Positions 38,229 through 46,721 of a stretch of DNA of 64,000 bases are shown piece by piece. Made by a program: the position numbers and the translations under genes. The stretch is from Pullilachnospira sp963929535 (GTDB lineage Bacteria > Bacillota > Clostridia > Lachnospirales > Lachnospiraceae), in the NCBI GenBank assembly GCA_963929535.1, contig CAWVIZ010000001.1:189978-253977 (forward strand), read 5' to 3'. Numbering within the stretch: position 1 is the first letter of the stretch; every line of letters begins with the position of its first letter. The notes beneath the pieces were generated by a model, which saw nothing but the letters and a program-made list of their open reading frames with translations, ran no database searches and was not told the origin of the DNA.

Positions 38229-41200
38229 ATGAAAGCACTACATAAACAGCTGTCGGCTTTACTTCTGGCCATGGTACTGGTGCTCACCGGCACAGTCCCG
38301 GCAGCAGCCAAGGACAGCTCTCAGCAAAATGATCCGGCAGTACTTACAGAGGATTCCGGGACGGGAAGTCCCTCTTCCCCGGAAGACGCAGATGATCCGG
38401 CAGACACCGAAACTTCATCGGAATCCCGGAATGGCACCGCCGATTCCCAGGCCTCATCCGCCGACAGCGGCGATGCTTCGGAAGACAGCGAGGTACAGGC
38501 GGAATCAGCGGATGACGGGGACGTCCCGGAGACGGAGCCTTCGGCCCCTGCTGCCGAATTTCTCTATGCGGAACTTTCTCAGGACGGATCCACCCAGGGA
38601 ATTGTCGTTAAACTGGACACGGAGCAAACTCTGGAAGCTGCCAGCCTGACCTATTCTGACAACGGACAGACAGCCAGTGCGGACGCTTCCCAGATCATTG
38701 ATAACTACGCTGCCTTTTTCCTTCCTGCAGGAGAAAACCGCACCTTTGTTTCCATGGACTCTGTCATCCAGGGTTCTGCTTTCACCACGGATCTTTCACC
38801 TTTGGAGGACGGACAGACCCTGGACTATGCCCAATTGGCAGACAGTGAAAATCAGGCTGACTCCTATTCACTGGATGACAGCCAGGAGGCTGAAGAAATA
38901 CAGGAAAGTGTTCTTACGGTGGATCTGGACGAAGAGATTTCCGGGGAAGATATCGCTTCCGCTGCCGCCTCTTCCTCCAAAGCCAGAAGCGCCTCTGCAG
39001 CCAAAGCCGGTCAGACCAGGGTGATCGTCCTGGATCCCGGACATGGGCGTGCCGGAACGGGTACCTACCGGGACTGGGGAGACTTTGTTCTGGATGAGGC
39101 AGTGATCAACTTCAAAATTTCTCAGTATACCAAGGAAGCTCTGGAGGAAAACTACAGCAACATCAAAGTATATCTTACCAAAACCTCGCAGAATGAAAAT
39201 CCGTCCATTTCTGAACGGGTGGATTTTGCGGTGGAAAAGAATGCAGATATCCTTGTCAGCCAGCATGTAAACGCCACCACGGAGACCACCACCACCGCTC
39301 ACGGAGTCGTAGCCATGGTCCCCCGGGTAGACAGCGACCATCCTTATCATGCGGACACTGCCAAAGAAGCACAGGAACTGGCCAGAAATATTCTGGATGA
39401 ACTGGTAGAGCTGGGCTTCAATGATATGGGCTTCCAGACGCCCCTATCTCAGACGGGCGATACCTATGAGGATGGATCTCTGGCAGATTATTACGGGATC
39501 GTCCGCTACAGTCGGAAGGCAAATCTTCCGGGAGTGATCATCGAACATGGATTTGTCAATAACCGGGAAGATGCTCTGAAGCTGAACAATGAGACCATGC
39601 TGAAAAGGATCGGTCAGGCGGACGCCAGGGGAATTGCGGCTTATCTGGGACTGAAGGAGAAGGATCCATCCAATCCCACGGTTACGCCAACTCCTACAAC
39701 AACACCAACTCCCACTCCGCCCCCTTCCAGTTCCGGCTATACAGGCTGGAAACAGACCGGAGGCAGCTGGTACTATTACAGCAACGGTCAGAAGACAACC
39801 GGATGGCAGAAGGTGAAAGGTTCCTGGTACTATATGAATTCCTCCGGTGTTATGCTCACCGGATGGCAGAAGATCAGCGGTATCTGGTATTACATGGATG
39901 GCTCCGGCCATATGCTCACCGGATGGCAGAAGATCGGCGGCATCTGGTATTACATGGATGGCTCCGGCCATATGCTCACCGGATGGCAGAAGATCGGCGG
40001 CATCTGGTATTACATGGATGGCTCCGGCCACATGCTCACCGGATGGCAGAAGATCGGCGGCATCTGGTATTACATGGACGGCTCCGGCCACATGCTCACC
40101 GGATGGCAGAAGATCGGCGGCATCTGGTATTACATGGACGGCTCCGGCCATATGCTCACCGGATGGCAGAGAATCAATAATAAATGGTATTATATGAACA
40201 GTTCCGGCCATATGCTTACCGGATGGCAATATCTGGGAAGTCACTGGTTCTACATGAACAGTTCCGGTCATATGCTCACCGGATGGCAGCATCTGGGAGG
40301 AAAATGGTATTATATGAATTCCTCCGGCTATATGCTCACCGGATGGCAGAAGATCAGCGGCATCTGGTACTACATGAACGGCTCCGGCCACATGCTCACC
40401 GGATGGCAGCGGATCAGCGGCATCTGGTATTACATGGACGGTTCCGGCCACATGCTCACCGGATGGCAGAAGATCGGCGGCATCTGGTATTACATGGACG
40501 GCTCCGGCCACATGCTCACCGGATGGCAGAAGATCGGCGGCATCTGGTATTACATGGACGGCTCCGGCCACATGCTCACCGGATGGCAGAAGATCGGCGG
40601 CATCTGGTATTACATGGACGGCTCCGGCCACATGCTCACCGGATGGCAGCGGATCAATGGATCCTGGTACTATATGGATGGTTCCGGTCATATGCTCACC
40701 GGATGGCAGAAGATCAATGGCCAGTGGTATTATATGGATGCTTCCGGACGTATGGCTGCAAATACATGGATCGGAAGCTACTATGTAAACGGAAGCGGGG
40801 TCTGGGTGCAGACCCCGGATTCCTCCGGTATATCCGGATCCGGTGATAAGATGATCGCCATTGACGCCGGACATCAGAGAAAGGGTGACAGCTCCAAAGA
40901 ACCTGTAGGACCCGGCTCCTCCATCATGAAAGCAAAAGTAGCCTCCGGCACCTATGGAAAATGGTCCGGACTGAACGAATACGAGCTGACCCTTCAGGTA
41001 TCCCAGAAGCTGAAAACCGAGCTGATCAACAGAGGCTATCAGGTTTACATGATCCGGGAAAACCATGATGTGAATATCAGCAATGCTCAGAGAGCCAAAA
41101 ATGCCGCATCTGCCGGCGCTGATCTCCTTGTCCGCATCCATGCCAACGGAGACGATAATTCTTCTGTTCACGGTGCGCTTACCATGGCGCCCTCCGACAG

Positions 41201-41471
41201 CAATCCCTATCTGTCCAGTTCCCTGATCTCCTCCAGTCAGAAGCTTTCCGACTGTATCATCAGCAGTCTCTGCGCATCCACAGGCGCCCAGAACCGGGGT
41301 GTTATGACTACTGATTCTATGAGCGGCATCAACTGGAGCACGATCCCCGTTTCCATTGTGGAAATGGGATTTATGACCAATCGGACAGAGGATCTGAACA
41401 TGGCATCGGTTTCCTATCAGCAGAAAATCGCTCAGGGAATCGCGGACGGCATCGATCAGTATTACAGTTAA
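38229..41471 (+). CDS. Double N-acetylmuramoyl-L-alanine amidase with choline-binding-type repeats
   Basis: A 1080-residue secreted cell-wall hydrolase. A signal peptide (1 to about 27, cleaved after AAA) and an acidic low-complexity region (30-110) come first. Amidase_3 domain 1 (about 264-478) has DPGHG (269-273), the Glu in DEAVINF, SQHVNA and IIEHGF. A Pro/Thr linker (about 482-500) follows, then 17-18 cell-wall-binding repeats of 20 residues (GWQKIGGIWYYMDGSGHMLT type, about 504-862). Amidase_3 domain 2 (about 873-1080) has DAGHQ, NEYELTL, RIHANG and VEMGF. Both zinc-site sets look complete. AAAGGGGG lies near the ATG. The aromatic repeats bind choline-bearing polymers in relatives; the ligand here is not known. 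Confidence 0.93.
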   Translation: MKALHKQLSALLLAMVLVLTGTVPAAAKDSSQQNDPAVLTEDSGTGSPSSPEDADDPADTETSSESRNGTADSQASSADSGDASEDSEVQAESADDGDVPETEPSAPAAEFLYAELSQDGSTQGIVVKLDTEQTLEAASLTYSDNGQTASADASQIIDNYAAFFLPAGENRTFVSMDSVIQGSAFTTDLSPLEDGQTLDYAQLADSENQADSYSLDDSQEAEEIQESVLTVDLDEEISGEDIASAAASSSKARSASAAKAGQTRVIVLDPGHGRAGTGTYRDWGDFVLDEAVINFKISQYTKEALEENYSNIKVYLTKTSQNENPSISERVDFAVEKNADILVSQHVNATTETTTTAHGVVAMVPRVDSDHPYHADTAKEAQELARNILDELVELGFNDMGFQTPLSQTGDTYEDGSLADYYGIVRYSRKANLPGVIIEHGFVNNREDALKLNNETMLKRIGQADARGIAAYLGLKEKDPSNPTVTPTPTTTPTPTPPPSSSGYTGWKQTGGSWYYYSNGQKTTGWQKVKGSWYYMNSSGVMLTGWQKISGIWYYMDGSGHMLTGWQKIGGIWYYMDGSGHMLTGWQKIGGIWYYMDGSGHMLTGWQKIGGIWYYMDGSGHMLTGWQKIGGIWYYMDGSGHMLTGWQRINNKWYYMNSSGHMLTGWQYLGSHWFYMNSSGHMLTGWQHLGGKWYYMNSSGYMLTGWQKISGIWYYMNGSGHMLTGWQRISGIWYYMDGSGHMLTGWQKIGGIWYYMDGSGHMLTGWQKIGGIWYYMDGSGHMLTGWQKIGGIWYYMDGSGHMLTGWQRINGSWYYMDGSGHMLTGWQKINGQWYYMDASGRMAANTWIGSYYVNGSGVWVQTPDSSGISGSGDKMIAIDAGHQRKGDSSKEPVGPGSSIMKAKVASGTYGKWSGLNEYELTLQVSQKLKTELINRGYQVYMIRENHDVNISNAQRAKNAASAGADLLVRIHANGDDNSSVHGALTMAPSDSNPYLSSSLISSSQKLSDCIISSLCASTGAQNRGVMTTDSMSGINWSTIPVSIVEMGFMTNRTEDLNMASVSYQQKIAQGIADGIDQYYS
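39742..40800 (+). repeat. 60-bp coding tandem repeats of the amidase
   Basis: About 17 units of 60 bp, each starting GGATGGCAG. Units at 39922-40161 and at 40462-40641 are almost identical in DNA, differing mainly at CAT/CAC and GAT/GAC wobble positions; the units in between are diverged. The pattern suggests recent unit duplication. Copy number may be unreliable in short-read assemblies. Confidence 0.9.
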
Positions 41472-41483
41472 GCTCTGCCTGCC

Positions 41484-41533
41484 AAAAACGGAAAGCACAG
41501 AACCATCATCTGCGTTCTGTGCTTTCCGTTTTT
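41484..41533. terminator. Strong bidirectional terminator
   Basis: AAAAACGGAAAGCACAGAAC pairs with GTTCTGTGCTTTCCGTTTTT, a 20-bp perfect stem with A- and T-runs. It serves the amidase gene and nrdD, which converge. Confidence 0.93.
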
Positions 41534-41534
41534 C

Positions 41535-43958
41535 TTATACTCTTACAGTTGTCTGCGCATCCACGTATCGCTGGATATTGGACGCATTCACATATTTTTC
41601 CGTCCTGTCCCCGTCCCGGACCACCAGAGTGGGAGCCTGCATCACCCCGTAACGGGCAGCCATTTCCGGATTCTTCTGGGCATCAATGACCGTATACTCC
41701 TGCCCTTCCAGCATCCTCTCCGCAGCTCTGCAGTTGGGACAGGTGCTGGTAGTGAACAGATACCGGATCTGTTCCGGACTTCCCACTGTCATATCCTCCT
41801 GACGCATCACAGCGCAGGCTGCTTTTTCCGCTTTCACTCCATAGCTGTTGACGGGTTCTCCAGGCTTTTTCCCCGCAGGCTGGCCGGAATGAAGGATATC
41901 GTACACCGTACGATTTTTATATTCCTGGGCCTTCCCATCGTTCCAGTTCTGCACCGGGCGGTAATATCCGGTGATCCGGCTGTAGACCTCCGCTTTTTTC
42001 CCGCAGGTTGGACAGGTAAAATGTTCTCCTGCGATATATCCGTGATCCCTGCACACCGAATATGTGGGAGAAAGCGTATAATAAGGCAGTCGGTAATTTT
42101 CCGCGATCTTCCGCACCAGAGCAGCCGCTGCCTTCCAGTCCGGAAGCTTCTCTCCCAGGAACGCATGGAACACGGTTCCTGAAGTATACAGAGTCTGAAG
42201 CTCATCCTGAATATCCAGAGCGTCAAAGATATCTGATGTATAATCCACCGGCAGGTGAGAGCTGTTGGTGTAGTAAGGTGTGTCCCCTTCAGCGCCCGCC
42301 GTACGGATATCCGGCCATCTCTTCCTGTCATGCTTGGCCAGACGGTACGCTGTGGACTCTGCCGGTGTGGCCTCCAGATTAAACAGCTCTCCATATTCCT
42401 CCTGATAATCCGACAGCCGCTCTCTCATATGGTTCAGTACCCGCTTGGTAAATTCCTGGGTCCTCACATCCGCCATATCCGCTCCGATCCACCGGGCATT
42501 CAGTCCCGCCTCATTCATTCCCACCAGACCAATGGTGGAAAAATGATTGTCAAAGCTTCCCAGATACCGTTTCGTATACGGGTACAGGCCTTCGTTCAGC
42601 AGCTTGGTGATCACCTCCCGCTTAATATGCAGGGAACGTGCCGACAGATCCATCATCCGATCCAGACGCCTGAAAAACTCCTTCTCATCTTTGGACAGGT
42701 ATGCGATCCTGGGCATGTTGATGGTCACCACGCCTACGGATCCGGTGCTCTCTCCAGAGCCGAAAAATCCTCCCGTTTTCTTCCTCAGCTCACGGAGATC
42801 CAGCCGCAGCCGGCAGCACATGCTGCGCACATCACTGGGCTTCATATCACTGTTGATATAATTGGAAAAGTACGGTGTTCCATACTTGGATGTCATCTCA
42901 AACAACAGTCGGTTGTTGGGTGTATCCGACCAGTCAAAATCGGAAATAATGGAATATGTAGGAATGGGATACTGAAATCCTCTTCCGTTGGCATCTCCCT
43001 CGATCATGGTCTCGATAAACGCCCGGTTGATCATATCCATCTCTTTTTTGCAGTCCTTATACTTAAAGTCCATCTCCCTGCCGCCTACAATGGCCGGAAG
43101 CTCCGCAAGATCCTCCGGTACCGTCCAATCCAGAGTGATATTGGAAAAAGGAGCCTGGGTACCCCAGCGACTGGGGGTATTGACCCCATAGATAAATGCT
43201 TCAATGCACTTCTTCACTTCCCGGTAGGAAAGGTTATCCACCTTCACAAAAGGCGCCAGATACGTGTCAAAGGAGGAAAATGCCTGAGCTCCCGCCCACT
43301 CATTCTGCATGATTCCCAGGAAATTCACCATCTGATTGCAGAGCACACTCAGATGTTTGGCCGGCGCCGAAGTAATCTTGCCTTCAATGCCTCCCAGGCC
43401 CTCCTGGATCAGCTGCTTCAGTGACCAGCCTGCACAGTATCCGGTAAGCATGGAAAGATCATGGATGTGGATGTCCGCATTCCTGTGGGCATCTGCGATT
43501 TCCTGATCATAAATTTCTGATAGCCAGTAATTTGCCGTTACAGCACCGGAATTGCTGAGGATCAACCCTCCCACGGAATAAGTGACGGTGGAGTTCTCCT
43601 TCACTCTCCAGTCTTCCACCTTTACATAACTGTTGACGATCTCCTTATAATCCAGGATGGTAGACTTCATATTCCGAATCTTCTCCCGCTGCTTCCGGTA
43701 CAGGATATACGCCTTAGCCACTTCCGCATACCCGCACTGGATCAGCACATGCTCCACGCTGTCCTGAATGGCCTCCACGGAAATCTTATCATCTGTGATC
43801 TTCGCCTGAAAATCCGCAGTAACCCGGAGCCCCATCATGTCCAGCATATCCTGGCTGTATTGAAAACCTGTGGCGTCAAATGCCTTCCTAAGCGCCGCCG
43901 TAATCTTCCCCAACTGAAAATCCGCAATCTCCCCATCCCTCTTTACCACATGAAACAT
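41535..43958 (-). CDS. nrdD: Anaerobic ribonucleoside-triphosphate reductase with thioredoxin-like tail
   Basis: An 807-residue class III ribonucleotide reductase, oxygen-sensitive, making dNTPs anaerobically. An ATP-cone (about 1-90, VVKRDGEIADFQLGKI) is followed by the catalytic barrel. The zinc site (CRDHGYIAGEHF then CPTCG) is followed by the glycyl-radical region with Gly in RITGYYRP. The last 75 residues (QIRYLFTTSTCPNCRAAERM..VMQAPTLVV) form a glutaredoxin/thioredoxin-like domain with a CPNC redox pair. I chose ATG 43958, with AAAGGAGAAGG upstream; the frame to 44174 crosses the promoter. The nrdG activase is not adjacent. Confidence 0.95.
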   Translation of the reverse strand: MFHVVKRDGEIADFQLGKITAALRKAFDATGFQYSQDMLDMMGLRVTADFQAKITDDKISVEAIQDSVEHVLIQCGYAEVAKAYILYRKQREKIRNMKSTILDYKEIVNSYVKVEDWRVKENSTVTYSVGGLILSNSGAVTANYWLSEIYDQEIADAHRNADIHIHDLSMLTGYCAGWSLKQLIQEGLGGIEGKITSAPAKHLSVLCNQMVNFLGIMQNEWAGAQAFSSFDTYLAPFVKVDNLSYREVKKCIEAFIYGVNTPSRWGTQAPFSNITLDWTVPEDLAELPAIVGGREMDFKYKDCKKEMDMINRAFIETMIEGDANGRGFQYPIPTYSIISDFDWSDTPNNRLLFEMTSKYGTPYFSNYINSDMKPSDVRSMCCRLRLDLRELRKKTGGFFGSGESTGSVGVVTINMPRIAYLSKDEKEFFRRLDRMMDLSARSLHIKREVITKLLNEGLYPYTKRYLGSFDNHFSTIGLVGMNEAGLNARWIGADMADVRTQEFTKRVLNHMRERLSDYQEEYGELFNLEATPAESTAYRLAKHDRKRWPDIRTAGAEGDTPYYTNSSHLPVDYTSDIFDALDIQDELQTLYTSGTVFHAFLGEKLPDWKAAAALVRKIAENYRLPYYTLSPTYSVCRDHGYIAGEHFTCPTCGKKAEVYSRITGYYRPVQNWNDGKAQEYKNRTVYDILHSGQPAGKKPGEPVNSYGVKAEKAACAVMRQEDMTVGSPEQIRYLFTTSTCPNCRAAERMLEGQEYTVIDAQKNPEMAARYGVMQAPTLVVRDGDRTEKYVNASNIQRYVDAQTTVRV

Positions 43959-44090
43959 ATCTCTGGCCTTCTCCTTTCTGTATTCACCGCAGCCTTCCTG
44001 CAAATCCAGGAAAGCGCGGCGCCGTATCCGATTAGTATCTGTCAGGATCCATAACAGCCGGATCTCCCTTCCAAACCCTTCCATCACGGT

Positions 44091-44122
44091 AAAACGGTCT
44101 CCCGCCATCCCGGAGACCGTCC
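44091..44122 (-). other. Hairpin in the nrdD leader
   Basis: GGACGGTCTCC pairs with GGGAGACCGT around an eight-base loop, followed on the minus strand by TTTACC. It lies between the promoter and the start codon. It could be a weak attenuator or only an mRNA-stabilizing stem. Confidence 0.5.
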
Positions 44123-44145
44123 GCTGTTTTGCTGCCTGTATGTCT

Positions 44146-44227
44146 ATACTAACAAAATGCGGTGAGTGTGTCAACAGAAAAACACCATATATAGTGTTTT
44201 TTCATTTTCCCACACTATATATGGTGT
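44146..44227 (-). promoter_or_regulatory. nrdD promoter with two NrdR boxes
   Basis: The 16-bp boxes ACACCATATATAGTGT (44182-44197) and ACACTATATATGGTGT (44212-44227) match the NrdR consensus and are spaced 30 bp, on one face of the helix. The promoter follows them: TTGACA (complement of 44069+100, i.e. 44169-44174), a 17-bp spacer and TAGTAT (complement of 44146-44151). NrdR represses reductase genes when dATP/ATP is high. The nrdR gene is not in the window. Confidence 0.9.
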
Positions 44228-44388
44228 TGCAATTATGTAACCCTGACCGGAGGAAATTTCCTCCGCTTCCGGGCTTTTACTCTTTCTCCAGTTATCTTCT
44301 GTAAACCTTTATATGAAATCATGGAAATATTTTCCAATCGGGACTGTCTCTTTCGGTCCTCTCTCCCTGAATCCCCGCTTCCAGCATC

Positions 44389-45624
44389 TCAGATCCTGGG
44401 ATAGATCTCCGCAGGCACATACGCCTGCACAGAAATGCCCTCGGGAAGATACTCCTCCCGGGTCACTTCTCCGAATCTGCGGATCACCGCTATCTTTCCT
44501 GCCTCCTCATAAGGATACAGACGTTCCACATAGACCTGTCCTTCCCGCAGCACAGTCTCCAGCAGTTCCTTCAATTCCGCCAGGCCTTCCCCGGATCTGG
44601 CGGAAACAGAAAGCACATAGTCCGCCTGAAAATCCCGGAGCTGTTCCTTTTCATCACACCGGTCCTGTTTGTTGAAAAGAGTAATGATCTTCTTATCCGT
44701 CACCTCCAGCTGGCGCAGCGTATCATATACCACGTGCATATGCTCCTCCCTCTGAGGATTGGAAGCATCCACCACATGCAGGATAATATCCGCAAATTTT
44801 GCCTCCTCCAGCGTACTCTTGAATGCCTCGATCAGGTGATGCGGAAGCTTCCGGATAAATCCCACCGTGTCGGTCAGCAGGATCTGCTGCTTTCCCGGCA
44901 GATCCAGCACCCGGGTGGTAGGATCCAGAGTGGCAAAGAGCTTATCCTCCTCCAGCACTCCCGCCCCTGTCATGGCGTTCAGCAAAGTGGATTTTCCCGC
45001 ATTGGTATACCCCACGATAGCCGCCACCCTGGTTCCCTGCTTTTCTCTCTGACTGCGGATCAGATCGCGGTGCTTCTGTACCTGGACCAGCTCCGCCTTA
45101 AGCTGGCCGATCCTGTGATGGATCAGACGCCGGTCCATCTCCAGTTTTTTCTCTCCCGGTCCTCTGGTACCGATACCGCCTCCCAGACGGGAGAGAGAAG
45201 CCCGCATGCCCACCAGACGGGCAGCCCGGTACTTTAACTGAGCCAGCTCCACCTGGATCTTGCCCTCACTGGTTTTTGCTCTGGATGCGAAGATATCCAG
45301 GATCACCATCGTTCGGTCCAGGATCTTGCATTCCAGTTCCCGCTCCAGATTGTTCATCTGGGCCGGGGTCAGCTCATCGTCGCAGACCACGCCAGTGGCA
45401 TCCAGATCGTACAGAAGTTCCCGGATCTCCTCCAGCTTCCCCTTTCCCAGATAGGTAGCCGGATGCACCGCTTCTCTGTTCTGAATGACGCTTGCCACCG
45501 TGACGGCACCTGCGGTCTCTGCCAGATCCCGAAGCTCTGCCAGGGACTGGACCGTATCATCCGAATCATCCGTCTGCACTGCAGCCAGGATCACTCTCTC
45601 CATCTGTTCTCCAAATTCATACAT
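44389..45624 (-). CDS. hflX: Ribosome-associated GTPase HflX
   Basis: A 411-residue GTPase that splits stalled or hibernating ribosomes. The N-terminal HflX domain (YLGKGKLEEI, CDDELTPAQ) is followed by the coiled linker with LGGGIGTRGPGEKKLE (148-163), then the G domain with G1 GYTNAGKST (205-213), DTVGF and NKQD. The C-terminal 60 residues form the alpha/beta tail. GGAGGGAAAAGGAACC precedes ATG. It lies 17 bases after the TPR lipoprotein gene, probably co-transcribed. Confidence 0.95.
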   Translation of the reverse strand: MYEFGEQMERVILAAVQTDDSDDTVQSLAELRDLAETAGAVTVASVIQNREAVHPATYLGKGKLEEIRELLYDLDATGVVCDDELTPAQMNNLERELECKILDRTMVILDIFASRAKTSEGKIQVELAQLKYRAARLVGMRASLSRLGGGIGTRGPGEKKLEMDRRLIHHRIGQLKAELVQVQKHRDLIRSQREKQGTRVAAIVGYTNAGKSTLLNAMTGAGVLEEDKLFATLDPTTRVLDLPGKQQILLTDTVGFIRKLPHHLIEAFKSTLEEAKFADIILHVVDASNPQREEHMHVVYDTLRQLEVTDKKIITLFNKQDRCDEKEQLRDFQADYVLSVSARSGEGLAELKELLETVLREGQVYVERLYPYEEAGKIAVIRRFGEVTREEYLPEGISVQAYVPAEIYPRI

Positions 45625-45641
45625 GGTTCCTTTTCCCTCCG

Positions 45642-46679
45642 CTATCTGGTAGAAAGAAACTGATTCTCCCTCACCGCCTCCTGATCATCAGGGTATCGTT
45701 CCAGATACTCCGCCATCTTGGTTTTTGCGGTCTCAAAATCCCGCTGATATTCATAAACAGCGATCTCATTATAGAGCAGTCCCTGCTGCTCCTCCTCATC
45801 GGCCTCCTCAAGGCCGCTGGCAATATTTTTCAGGGCATTGTCATACTGACCGTCGTGGATATCGCACAGGGCCAGCCCATTATACGCCCTGGCCGGACTG
45901 TTCCCCGCTGCCAGATATTCCTGATACATGGATCTGGCGCTGGCGGAATCGTCCATTTCCAGGTATACGCTTCCCAATAACAGCATGGCGTCCGAATACT
46001 CCAGATCAATTGCCTGGATCAGTTCATCCGCCGCCTCCTCATATTCGCCCCGGAGACAGTAGATCCTGCCCCTCTGACAGTAATCTTCTCCCGTCTCCGG
46101 CTCCAGAGACAGCGCCGAATCCAGATACTCCAGTCCCTCTGCGCTGTTTCCCTGATCCGCATAGAGCTGGTAAATATTGATATACAGATCATAATCTGTA
46201 CATCCCTCCAGAGCCCGTGAAAAATCCTGGGCCGCCTTTTCCATCTCCCCCTGGATCATATAGGCCTTTCCCCGCAGGTAGAAGCACTGGCTGTTCTCCC
46301 CCTTTTTCAGGATATCGCTGTACAGAGAGATCGCCTTATCCGTTTCCCCGTAGGAAAGCCTGGCCTGGGCCAGATAATAGGTGACGTCATTCTCAAAAGC
46401 CTCATTGTCATAATCCATATAATTCAGGCTGCGGGAAAAGGCGGCGATAGCCTCCGGATAAGCTCCCTGTTGAAGCCAGGCGATTCCTGCTCCCCGGTAA
46501 GCCTCCGGCAGCCGCTCTCCCAGTGCTGTCAGCTCGTCAAACGCTTCCACCGCTCCTTCATAATCCTCCGCTTCCAGAGCGCTGATCCCCTCCTCATAGA
46601 GCTGATCCGCCTTCTGATCACCGCAGCCGGCAAAGGACAGCAGTGCCGCCAGGCCCAGTATCATCCATGCTCTCTTCAT
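45642..46679 (-). CDS. TPR-repeat lipoprotein
   Basis: A 345-residue predicted lipoprotein. MKRAWMILGLAALLSFAGC gives a signal peptide with lipobox FAGC (Cys19). The mature part consists of about eight tetratricopeptide repeats (for example AIAAFSRSLNYMDYDNEAF, AAQDFSRALEG, AADELIQAIDLEYSDAM). TPR lipoproteins mediate protein-protein contacts at the membrane; no partner can be named. It sits between glmM and hflX on the same strand. Confidence 0.88.
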   Translation of the reverse strand: MKRAWMILGLAALLSFAGCGDQKADQLYEEGISALEAEDYEGAVEAFDELTALGERLPEAYRGAGIAWLQQGAYPEAIAAFSRSLNYMDYDNEAFENDVTYYLAQARLSYGETDKAISLYSDILKKGENSQCFYLRGKAYMIQGEMEKAAQDFSRALEGCTDYDLYINIYQLYADQGNSAEGLEYLDSALSLEPETGEDYCQRGRIYCLRGEYEEAADELIQAIDLEYSDAMLLLGSVYLEMDDSASARSMYQEYLAAGNSPARAYNGLALCDIHDGQYDNALKNIASGLEEADEEEQQGLLYNEIAVYEYQRDFETAKTKMAEYLERYPDDQEAVRENQFLSTR

Positions 46680-46721
46680 ACTTCACTCCCCGTACATTTC
46701 CGCATTTTTCTCTGCAATGTC

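Noticed and set aside
39444..41498. 684-residue open frame on the minus strand
   Set aside because: Antisense shadow of the amidase repeats; codon periodicity follows the plus-strand gene, which has signal peptide, domains and ribosome-binding site.
43959..44174. N-terminal extension of nrdD
   Set aside because: It would run across the promoter and leader hairpin; NrdD begins at the ATP-cone at 43958.
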